Source of the DNA: an uncultured Flavobacteriales bacterium
GTDB lineage: Bacteria > Bacteroidota > Bacteroidia > Flavobacteriales > CALTNV01
NCBI GenBank assembly: GCA_943845485.1
Contig: CALTNV010000060.1
Coordinates: 1-5,953, forward strand
DNA length: 5,953 nucleotides
Direction: 5' to 3'
Positions 1 through 5,953 of the stretch are shown here, piece by piece. A program made the position numbers and the translations under genes. The notes below the pieces were generated by a model. The model saw only the letters and a list, made by a program, of their open reading frames with translations. It was not told where the DNA came from and searched no databases. Position 1 is the stretch's first letter. Each line of letters starts with the position of its first letter.

Positions 1-33
1 TAGTAACACATGGCACTAAAAACCTGAACAGTG

Positions 34-141
34 ATGAGTAAGAAGAAAGATATGGCAATCTTGTACGCTCAAGAATGCGCGAATTATTCAATTGAATTGC
101 TTTTAGCAATAATACAAAAGATAAAAGGATTTAAAAATTAA
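34..141 (+). CDS. Doubtful 35-residue hypothetical peptide
   Basis: A frame of 35 codons starts at ATG 34 and ends at TAA 139-141. Its tail overlaps the end of the methyltransferase gene on the opposite strand by 4 bases, so the two would converge. The predicted peptide has a lysine-rich start (MSKKKD), a short hydrophobic stretch (IELLLAII) and a lysine-rich end, so it could form a small amphipathic helix. I recognise no family. There is no Shine-Dalgarno sequence, and a frame this short is expected by chance in such DNA. It could also be the remnant of a longer gene lying before the window. Confidence 0.15.
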   Translation: MSKKKDMAILYAQECANYSIELLLAIIQKIKGFKN

Positions 142-1394
142 GTAATTAAAACTTTATATATAGCTAAAGCTATCTTTTCAGCCATTAGTGGAGGTACGGC
201 ATTTCCAATCATTTTATAGTTGTAGCCCATACTTTCATTAAATTCAAAATCATCAGGAAAAGACTGAATAAGTGCAGCTTCTTTAACAGTGATACTTCTT
301 GCTTGGTTTGCATCAGGGTGAATAAACATCAATCCATCTTTGTATAGATGCGCTACAATAGTCTGAGAGGGTTTATCCCATTCCAAATTTCTGTATTTGG
401 CATGTTTAGAATTTTTACCCAAGAGATTATTGTAAAACTGAATTCGTTCTTCCATAGGACGTTTGTTCATGTTTCTCAAAACCCATTCCTCGAATACTTT
501 AACATCACGCTCATTGTGAAACCTCGGTTTATGATTTTCCTCTATAGTTTCGTTTATATCTAAGGAAGTATGCGAATATTTTCTACCGTTAATTCTTACA
601 ATTTCTTTGGCAGGTTTAAACTTTGGTAAGTGACTTATTGCTTGTCTTAAAGTTGTAGGTGTTTTTGTTTTCTGACGATTAATTGCAGCATAAACTTGTT
701 CTAAATTAAAATTTTCAGTTTTATCTCTTCTTCTTATGCCAACAATGATAACTCTGTTCCGCTTCTGTGGTACTCCAAAATCACTTGCAGTCTGTACTGC
801 GCTTTTTAGCTCTTCAGGCCTTTTAATATCGTACCCATGCTTATTAAAATAGTCAAATATTCTGTCAGTAACTTTCTTATCACCAGGACAGGCACTTAAT
901 ATTCCTGGTACGTTTTCAAATACGAAAACAGATGGCTTAAACTCCTTAACAACTTTAGTGAAACTTTCAAAAAGATAGTTTCTGTAATCGTCTTTCATGG
1001 AGTTTTTATCTTGTGCTCTTCCGGCAACAGAATATGCTTGACAAGGCGGCCCTCCAATTACAAGATCAACATTTCTTTTACCAACAAGCCCTTTTAAACC
1101 TTTTTCTAAAACAGCCTTATGATTTGTTTCTCCGAAAATTTTAACAGTTTTTTCGCCCCACTTTCCATTGATCAACTCATCCGTTTTCTGAATATCAAAA
1201 TGCACTACTCTTTTAAACGCATCTTCATTAGTATGTTTCCATTTTTTTTCAAGGCGAGACCTCAAGGTTCTTACCATTGGTATTTCCCATTCAACATGGG
1301 CTAGAGCATCATATTTTCCTGACATTATAAAGCCTTCAGACAAGCCACCGCAACCTGCAAATAAATCAATAAACGTTAATTTTTTATTTTTCAT
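138..1394 (-). CDS. DNA (cytosine-5-)-methyltransferase, first of a pair (M1)
   Basis: This 418-residue enzyme transfers a methyl group from S-adenosylmethionine to carbon 5 of cytosine in a specific DNA site, protecting host DNA from the restriction genes at 2955 onward. The class motifs are in the standard order: motif I FIDLFAGCGG (8-17, cofactor binding), motif IV GGPPCQ (114-119) with catalytic Cys118, motif VI ENV (160-162), motif VIII QKRNR (210-214), motif IX around 366-381 (RSIT to FPD) and motif X IGNAVPP (396-402). The stretch between about 225 and 355 should be the target recognition domain. Length and motifs are complete, so the enzyme is probably active. The start lies inside the end of the upstream methyltransferase gene (11-base overlap, 1384-1394), which suggests co-transcription and translational coupling. 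No Shine-Dalgarno sequence is seen. The target sequence cannot be read from the protein alone. Confidence 0.95.
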   Translation of the reverse strand: MKNKKLTFIDLFAGCGGLSEGFIMSGKYDALAHVEWEIPMVRTLRSRLEKKWKHTNEDAFKRVVHFDIQKTDELINGKWGEKTVKIFGETNHKAVLEKGLKGLVGKRNVDLVIGGPPCQAYSVAGRAQDKNSMKDDYRNYLFESFTKVVKEFKPSVFVFENVPGILSACPGDKKVTDRIFDYFNKHGYDIKRPEELKSAVQTASDFGVPQKRNRVIIVGIRRRDKTENFNLEQVYAAINRQKTKTPTTLRQAISHLPKFKPAKEIVRINGRKYSHTSLDINETIEENHKPRFHNERDVKVFEEWVLRNMNKRPMEERIQFYNNLLGKNSKHAKYRNLEWDKPSQTIVAHLYKDGLMFIHPDANQARSITVKEAALIQSFPDDFEFNESMGYNYKMIGNAVPPLMAEKIALAIYKVLIT

Positions 1395-2814
1395 CTTTTG
1401 GGATACGGTCTAATACATTTTTAAATTGTGCTGCAAATACCCCACCTAATAGCGGCGGTACAGCATTTCCTATTTGTTTTAACTGGTTTCTAGTGTTTCC
1501 TGTAAAGAAATACCAATCTGGAAAAGATTGTATTCTAGCAGCTTCTCTTGGCGTAATACTTCTAGGATGTTCTCCGGGATGTACATATGAGTTTCCGTCA
1601 GTTTCTAAATGAGCAATTATTGTTTTTGAAACACTTTCTGAATCTAATTTAAAATATTTATCACCAAATCCTTTTACTTTTTTATTTCCATGCTCATCAA
1701 TAATAACTCCATAAGTAACTTTTGATAAGGCCTTTTCATTAACTGGATCATTCAAATATTTTCCTGCCACAAGATTTTTATAAATAAAAAGATCTCTTGT
1801 GTTATGATATCTTGATTTATGGTTAAATAAAAACTTTGGTGTTTCTAATATGCCATTATAGGTATTAATTGCTTTTAAATATTTTTTATTAGCTGATTGA
1901 TTAACTAATGCAATGTATGGAATATCTGAAATATTCTTACCAAAGCATTGTTTCATATTTTTAAATGAAACCTCGGCCTCTTCTTTGTAATTATTTGGTT
2001 TAGGATTTGCTTGAATTTGTGGCAAATCAAAAATAACCTCCCTAAGCTTTAAAGGGTCTTTTTTTTCTTTTATAATTTCATTAAAAATTTCTGAAGCAGT
2101 AATATCGTATTTTTCTGATATATCCTTTCGAACACCAATAAAAAAAATACGTTCCCTATTTTGCGCAAGCCCAAAATCTTTTGCGTTTAGTATATGAGAA
2201 GAGGTGTCATAGCCATACTTTCCTGTATCTGTTAACGATTTTTCTATTAAATCTCTATAACCTGATGCTGATGCTAATCCTTTTACATTTTCTATTAAAA
2301 CAAGTTTAGGAGATAGTTTTTCTGCAAATTTTAAGTAATATTTAAAAAGCTGATTTCTAGGGTCGTCAATAAAACCTTTTGTTCGTTCCTCTAAAGTTGA
2401 TTTTTTAGAACGTCCAATCATAGAAAAACCTTGACAGGGTGGTCCTCCTGCAAGCACATCTACATGCGTTATGCCTGAAAGAATATTCTTTATTACATCA
2501 TTATCCTTTACTGATGGTGCTTTTTTTCGAAGTTCAACTTCTTTATTTGTCTCAATAACCATGTGACCCTGCATATCATAAGTAACATCACCATTACCAA
2601 GATGTGCATAAAGTTCTTTAATATCTCCAAGAATCACACGATCTTCATCGGTGTTTGGGTGTGTTTTATTAAGATTTTTCTTTAAGGTGTTTAGCGCAGG
2701 TGCTGCAATATCATTAGCCATTTCAAGGTGAAATCCTTTATTACCAAAACCAACAGTTAAACCACCTGCTCCTGCGAATAAATCTATATAATTGTATTTA
2801 TTATTGTTCTTCAT
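1384..2814 (-). CDS. DNA (cytosine-5-)-methyltransferase, second of a pair (M2)
   Basis: This second cytosine-5 methyltransferase has 476 residues from the chosen start. It carries motif I IDLFAGAGG (10-18), GGPPCQ with catalytic Cys127, ENV (175-177), QNRER (218-222), motif IX (418-433, RSIT to FPD) and IGNAVPP (448-454). Its variable region between motifs VIII and IX is clearly longer than in M1 and unlike it, so the two are not a recent duplication and probably read different sequences or opposite strands. The start at 2814 gives MKNNN followed closely by motif I, just as M1 begins MKNKK. An in-frame ATG at 2832 adds six residues and is preceded by GAGG five bases away; a further ATG lies at 2877. 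I prefer 2814 because the other genes here lack Shine-Dalgarno sites. The gene is first in the minus-strand operon and diverges from the control-protein gene. Confidence 0.95.
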   Translation of the reverse strand: MKNNNKYNYIDLFAGAGGLTVGFGNKGFHLEMANDIAAPALNTLKKNLNKTHPNTDEDRVILGDIKELYAHLGNGDVTYDMQGHMVIETNKEVELRKKAPSVKDNDVIKNILSGITHVDVLAGGPPCQGFSMIGRSKKSTLEERTKGFIDDPRNQLFKYYLKFAEKLSPKLVLIENVKGLASASGYRDLIEKSLTDTGKYGYDTSSHILNAKDFGLAQNRERIFFIGVRKDISEKYDITASEIFNEIIKEKKDPLKLREVIFDLPQIQANPKPNNYKEEAEVSFKNMKQCFGKNISDIPYIALVNQSANKKYLKAINTYNGILETPKFLFNHKSRYHNTRDLFIYKNLVAGKYLNDPVNEKALSKVTYGVIIDEHGNKKVKGFGDKYFKLDSESVSKTIIAHLETDGNSYVHPGEHPRSITPREAARIQSFPDWYFFTGNTRNQLKQIGNAVPPLLGGVFAAQFKNVLDRIPKDEK

Positions 2815-2872
2815 AAAGCTATAAAAGTACATTGATTCCTCTTGGATAAAAAGTGTTTTTAAATAAATTACT

Positions 2873-2907
2873 AACAATTTATCAAAAAATATTATTCATG
2901 AATTGTT
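2873..2907. promoter_or_regulatory. Possible accessory inverted repeat on the methyltransferase side
   Basis: AACAATT at 2873-2879 is the exact reverse complement of AATTGTT at 2901-2907. The right arm runs into the left half of the control-protein operator, so the three related half-sites are spaced about 28 bases apart. The repeat lies upstream of the methyltransferase operon and could be a weaker regulator site there. The arms are short and AT-rich, so chance is a serious alternative. Confidence 0.2.
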
Positions 2908-2930
2908 GACAGTAGTCCGTTGTACAGTTG
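2903..2930 (+). promoter_or_regulatory. Candidate promoter of the control/restriction operon
   Basis: TTG at 2903-2905, a 17-base spacer and TACAGTTG at 2923-2930 resemble the Bacteroidota primary promoter (TTG, 17-23 bases, TAnnTTTG) with one mismatch in the downstream element. Transcription would start near 2937, giving a leader of about 18 bases before ATG 2955. Both elements fall inside the operator, so the control protein could compete with polymerase. The host phylum is uncertain, and TTGACA at 2906-2911 has no good partner 17 bases downstream, so this is only a candidate. Confidence 0.3.
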
Positions 2931-2937
2931 TCAACAA
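2903..2937. promoter_or_regulatory. Tandem C-protein operator (C-box)
   Basis: The outer arms TTGTTGACA (2903-2911) and TGTCAACAA (2929-2937) are perfect reverse complements. Within them, ACAGTAGTC (2909-2917) is repeated as ACAGTTGTC (2924-2932), a 15-base period with one mismatch, and the spacer contains AGTCCGT. From memory, the operators of restriction-modification control proteins such as C.Esp1396I have the same plan: two GACT-N3-AGTC-like sites 15 bases apart joined by a CCGT-containing spacer. The site sits 18 bases before the ATG of a small XRE protein, which is the expected place for an autoregulatory C-box. By analogy, a dimer on the upstream site would activate and a second dimer on the downstream site would repress. 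Confidence 0.7.
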
Positions 2938-2954
2938 AAATTCACCTTTATATT

Positions 2955-3167
2955 ATGAAAAACATTAAGGTTAGAATTGGTGAAAGAATTCGGGAATTAA
3001 GAATTAAAAATGGTTTTTCGCAGGAGAAACTTGCCTTGCTTTCAGATCTTGACAGAACCTATATACCTAGTATTGAAAGTGGTAAAAGGAACATTTCTAT
3101 TACGGTACTTGATAGAATAAGTAATGCTTTCGGAATGACAGTTTCTGAGTTGACAAAAGATATTTAA
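2955..3167 (+). CDS. XRE-family control protein (C protein) of the RM system
   Basis: This 70-residue protein is almost entirely a helix-turn-helix domain of the Cro/C1 (XRE) type, with the length usual for restriction-modification control proteins. The scaffold helix is SQEKLALLSDL (22-32) and the recognition helix region DRTYIPSIESG (33-43). The following KRN (44-46) and a C-terminal helical pair resemble the C-protein signature (TYIS-IERGKRN). It should dimerise, bind the operator at 2903-2937 and control its own operon. ATG 2955 is preferred; an upstream in-frame TTG at 2928 would place the start inside the operator. The stop is two bases before the McrB-like gene, so the regulator and both restriction subunits are probably one transcript. 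The divergent methyltransferase genes may be controlled from the same region. Confidence 0.85.
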   Translation: MKNIKVRIGERIRELRIKNGFSQEKLALLSDLDRTYIPSIESGKRNISITVLDRISNAFGMTVSELTKDI

Positions 3168-3169
3168 AA

Positions 3170-5185
3170 ATGAGAACATCAAAAATTAATGAATTTTTAT
3201 CTAAGATTAAGAAAGAGGATATTTTTAAAGCCATGACAGAACTGGATAAAATTGTTATCCCAAATAATAGAAAATCTGTTGCTTATGATTTAATTAATCT
3301 AGACACAAAGAAACTTTATCCTCCTTCATTTCTGATTGAGAAAGCATATGAGATTTCAACAGGAGATAATTTACCTGAAGGTTTTTTTAGTAATATAGGT
3401 AAGAATAGCCCTCATTTTATATTTCTTGAAGGTTTAGATTTCGAAATAAGACCAAAGAACTTCAGATACTATCTAAAAAAAGTATCAGATCAGGATGTTA
3501 AAAGAACAACAGTTGTAAATAAAGATTCACTCTATTTATTTTTTAAAGTATCATTAAAAAAGAGAGATGATGAAGCTACTATTAAATTAAATTATTTAAA
3601 AGATAATAGTACTTATACAGATGTTAAAATCATACTTAAGCAGGATCCAAGAATATTTATTGAAAAAAGCCTGTTGGAAGTAAATGATATTCTTTTATTT
3701 TCTGCAAAGGATAAAAATCATTTTGATCTTGCGATAATAAAGCAGAATGATATAAGATATCAGCGTTTAAATTCCTCACTTAAAAGAAATTATCTCTTAA
3801 CAGATGAGCTTCCTGACATTGATATGATTCCGGGTACTAAAACTAATTTAATCATGAATGAACCTTTAAATCAAATTTTATACGGTCCTCCAGGAACAGG
3901 AAAAACCTATTCAACAATTACCAAGGCTCTTAATATTATTGGGTTACTTGAAGAAAAAGAGACTTATACAAAAGAAGAATATGCTGAAGCCCAGGAGTTA
4001 TTTCAGAATGAACTTGGTAAGCGAATAGAATTTGTAACCATGCATCAAAGTTTTTCGTATGAAGACTTTGTGCAGGGTCTAAAACCTTTAAAACCTAAAA
4101 AAGGAGAGGGGATTACTTTTGATTATAAAAATGGAGTTTTTAAAGAAATTTGTAGAAGGGCAAGTTTAAAGAAAAAAGAATATAACGATTTTCAATTTGA
4201 TAATTCTAAATTTGACTTTGATTTGGTTTTTGAATTTGCTTTTAAGGATTTAATTGAAAATGAAGAAGCCGTAACTATTGAAAATGGTAGTGCACCTTTC
4301 AAAATTTATGAACTTAATGAAAAAAGCCTTTGGTTTGAAACATCTAAAGAAACAAGACACCCTCGATACTCTTTGGCGAAAAAAACTTTAAAGGACATAT
4401 ACAATCAAGGTGCAAATACAATTATTACATCAGGCAATAAGGGTTATTTTGATTCGGCTTTAGTTTTTTTAAATAAAAAAGCTGCTGAGTTACAAGAAAG
4501 TTTAAAAACAAAGTTGAAGCCTGATGATAACAGGAATTTTGTAATCATCCTTGATGAAATTAATCGTGCTAATATTTCAAGAGTTTTTGGTGAACTAATT
4601 GCTTTGATTGAAAAAGATAAAAGAGATGGTAAGTTAACAGCAACATTACCTTCCGGCGAACCCTTTACAGTGCCATCTAATCTGTATATCATAGGAACGA
4701 TGAACACCGCAGATAAATCGATAGCACTTGTGGATATAGCACTCCGAAGACGATTTGAGTTTACAGCATTGTATCCAAATACTGATATTCTAAGTAAAGT
4801 TCTTAAAGAAAATGAATTTACTGAAGACGAGATAAAAGAGCGCGTGAATTTACTTACGAGTCTTAACAGAATTATACGATCTAAAAAATCTGTTGATTTT
4901 GAAATTGGTCATTCCTACTTTATGGAAAATGATAGTTTAATCAATATTCTCAATAAACAGGTGTTGCCGCTTTTAAATGAATATTTCATGTATGACTTAA
5001 GAAAGGTGAAAGAGATCATTGAGAAGAAACAAAAAGACAAAGAAGGTAAATCCATACCAAAACCGGGAATTGTATTTAATAAAGAAATATGGGAAGATAG
5101 AGGGCTTCTTGAAGTTCAAAGCATAAAACCACTTACTGATGAATCTGAACAGGTGGAAGCTGAAGTAATATCTGATGAATCATAA
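3170..5185 (+). CDS. McrB-like AAA+ NTPase, LlaJI.R1-type restriction subunit
   Basis: This 671-residue protein should be the DNA-recognising motor of the restriction enzyme. Residues about 15-93 resemble the ScoMcrA-like N-terminal head domain (IP-NRKS-YDLI, then YPPSFLIEKA, then FLEGLDFEI). Residues about 105-200 are beta-rich (VNDILLF, DLAII) and may be a B3-like DNA-binding domain as described for LlaJI.R1; that is inference. The AAA+ domain has Walker A GPPGTGKT (239-246), the McrB-family HQSFSYEDFVQGLKP (292-306), Walker B LDEINRAN (461-468), the McrB signature MNTADKSIA (511-519) and LVDIALRRRF (520-529). A beta-rich insertion of about 100 residues lies before Walker B. The NTAD motif suggests GTP as substrate. 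The gene follows the control protein by 2 bases and shares one base with the McrC-like gene. A type IV McrBC reading is less likely, given the two adjacent methyltransferases. Confidence 0.9.
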   Translation: MRTSKINEFLSKIKKEDIFKAMTELDKIVIPNNRKSVAYDLINLDTKKLYPPSFLIEKAYEISTGDNLPEGFFSNIGKNSPHFIFLEGLDFEIRPKNFRYYLKKVSDQDVKRTTVVNKDSLYLFFKVSLKKRDDEATIKLNYLKDNSTYTDVKIILKQDPRIFIEKSLLEVNDILLFSAKDKNHFDLAIIKQNDIRYQRLNSSLKRNYLLTDELPDIDMIPGTKTNLIMNEPLNQILYGPPGTGKTYSTITKALNIIGLLEEKETYTKEEYAEAQELFQNELGKRIEFVTMHQSFSYEDFVQGLKPLKPKKGEGITFDYKNGVFKEICRRASLKKKEYNDFQFDNSKFDFDLVFEFAFKDLIENEEAVTIENGSAPFKIYELNEKSLWFETSKETRHPRYSLAKKTLKDIYNQGANTIITSGNKGYFDSALVFLNKKAAELQESLKTKLKPDDNRNFVIILDEINRANISRVFGELIALIEKDKRDGKLTATLPSGEPFTVPSNLYIIGTMNTADKSIALVDIALRRRFEFTALYPNTDILSKVLKENEFTEDEIKERVNLLTSLNRIIRSKKSVDFEIGHSYFMENDSLINILNKQVLPLLNEYFMYDLRKVKEIIEKKQKDKEGKSIPKPGIVFNKEIWEDRGLLEVQSIKPLTDESEQVEAEVISDES

Positions 5186-5895
5186 TGAACATCTTTTTTG
5201 AATATCAAAAGAAAAATTATAAAGGCTCTTTCCTCGAATCCAAAGAAGAAAGAGATATTTTTAAAGCCGTGCTAAATAAACTCTGGTCAGAGAGAAAACA
5301 GTTCGGGCTTGCTGCTGTATATTTTGACGAAGACAAAAAGCAAACTGAACAGCAGTTTTTTTCATTTTACGATACGTATTTAAAGGCCGGAAATTATATA
5401 GGGACCATTAAATATGGAGATAAAACAGTTCATATTATACCAAAAACTCTTGAATATGGGTCAAAACAGTATTCAAAATCAGCGCTTCTCGATATATCAA
5501 ATAAAAATTTATTATGGTGGTTATCAAGATGCTCTAAAATAAATTTCCCAAAGACATTTACGAGTTGGGATACAAGAGCTTTTAGTTTCCTTGATATTCT
5601 TATTCATCTGTTCGCTAATCTTACGAGAGACGATCTTATTTATAACAAACATCAGTCTTATATAGAAAAAGAAGAATCGATAGGAACGCTTAGAGGCCGG
5701 ATTGATTTCGCAAAATATGCTACTAATTATTATACCGGCAATGCCAATGTACTACCTTGTGTATATGATAGTCTCGAAATTGATAACCTTTATAATCAAG
5801 TGATTAAATTCACATCAAAACTACTGTTGCAGCATACTGATAATGAAGAAATAAAAAAAGTTCTTCATGAAATCACATGGATACTAGAATGTTGA
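5185..5895 (+). CDS. McrC-like restriction subunit (LlaJI.R2-type), N-terminal part, frameshifted
   Basis: McrC proteins bind the McrB ring, stimulate its NTP hydrolysis and carry the PD-(D/E)xK nuclease in their C-terminal half. This frame has 236 residues and matches only the N-terminal half: AGNYIG (68-73), HIIPK (83-87), the helical DTRAFSFLDILIHLF (129-143), LRGRID (169-174) and CVYDSLEIDNLYNQVIK (192-208). Family members are usually much longer, roughly 350-450 residues. The frame ends at TGA 5893-5895 after the codons for ILEC, yet the family-like sequence resumes in the +1 frame at 5891, so one surplus base near 5890 breaks the gene. The start ATG shares a base with the TAA of the McrB-like gene (TAATG), indicating coupled translation. 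As it stands, the product lacks the nuclease. Causes could be mutation, sequencing error or, less likely, programmed +1 frameshifting. Confidence 0.85.
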   Translation: MNIFFEYQKKNYKGSFLESKEERDIFKAVLNKLWSERKQFGLAAVYFDEDKKQTEQQFFSFYDTYLKAGNYIGTIKYGDKTVHIIPKTLEYGSKQYSKSALLDISNKNLLWWLSRCSKINFPKTFTSWDTRAFSFLDILIHLFANLTRDDLIYNKHQSYIEKEESIGTLRGRIDFAKYATNYYTGNANVLPCVYDSLEIDNLYNQVIKFTSKLLLQHTDNEEIKKVLHEITWILEC

Positions 5896-5953
5896 TGATG
5901 TTTTTCTTTCAGCAATAGATTGCGAACGCGTTGTGGTTTCCCCACTAAATGAC
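5891..5953 (+). pseudogene. Out-of-frame continuation of the McrC-like gene, cut by the window end
   Basis: From GTT 5891 a frame of 21 codons is open to the window edge, reading VDDVFLSAIDCERV and then VVSPLND. It follows directly on the ILE of the preceding frame, giving a smooth ILE-VDDVF junction if one base (T5890) is ignored. The stretch resembles the McrC region leading into the nuclease domain. It has no in-frame ATG, so it is unlikely to be translated alone. The nuclease domain would lie beyond the window. Confidence 0.7.

Noticed and set aside
96..110. Hairpin ATTGC-TTTTA-GCAAT as a terminator downstream of M1
   Set aside because: The stem is five mostly weak pairs with no T run after it on either strand.
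160..173. Inverted repeat ATAGCT-AA-AGCTAT
   Set aside because: It lies inside the M1 coding end, has a two-base loop and no T tract, so it is neither a good hairpin nor a terminator.
348..1304. Open frames on the plus strand at 348-563 and 1119-1304, opposite M1
   Set aside because: They lie wholly within a motif-complete methyltransferase gene and encode low-complexity aromatic-rich sequence typical of antisense reading.
2928..2954. Upstream TTG start for the control protein, adding nine residues
   Set aside because: It would put the start codon inside the right arm of the operator, and the ATG at 2955 gives the usual C-protein length.
4444..4707. Open frame on the minus strand at 4444-4707
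   Set aside because: It is antisense to the Walker B and NTAD region of the McrB-like gene and has no recognisable domain.
3170..5953. Stand-alone type IV McrBC system
   Set aside because: The adjacent control protein, operator and two divergent cytosine methyltransferases fit a LlaJI-like modification-paired system better than modification-dependent restriction.
1..5953. CRISPR array, tRNA/rRNA genes, transposase or attachment-site repeats
   Set aside because: I saw no regularly spaced repeats, RNA gene signatures, transposase motifs or long terminal repeats in the window.

Overview
The window holds one compact defence locus: a restriction-modification (RM) system of the LlaJI type, in which two DNA cytosine-5 methyltransferases are paired with an McrB-like NTPase and an McrC-like partner. 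The DNA is AT-rich. Four of the five main genes have no convincing Shine-Dalgarno sequence before their start, and the exception, a GAGG, precedes only an alternative upstream start of the second methyltransferase. This fits a Bacteroidota-like host, but it is weak evidence and no lineage marker is present.

Layout. Positions 1-137 carry at most a doubtful 35-codon frame. Positions 138-2814 hold two methyltransferase genes on the minus strand, overlapping by 11 bases; the gene nearer the centre is transcribed first. A 140-base divergent control region (2815-2954) follows. On the plus strand come a 70-residue XRE-type control protein (2955-3167), a 671-residue McrB-like protein (3170-5185) after a 2-base gap, and an McrC-like gene (from 5185) that shares one base with it. 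The McrC-like frame stops at 5895, but its natural continuation is visible one frame over from 5891 to the window edge. The gene is therefore frameshifted, or there is a base error.

How it should work. The methyltransferases would mark host DNA; a pair of different enzymes suggests an asymmetric site with one enzyme per strand. The McrB-like protein would recognise DNA through its N-terminal domains and use NTP hydrolysis to drive cleavage by the McrC-like subunit. The control protein heads the restriction operon, and upstream of it lies a tandem operator with the 15-base period and AGTCCGT core typical of C-protein boxes. This would delay restriction until the host is methylated.

The most interesting points are the LlaJI-like gene set rearranged into a divergent, C-protein-controlled layout, the extra ScoMcrA-like head domain on the McrB-like protein, and the frameshift that removes the nuclease half of McrC.
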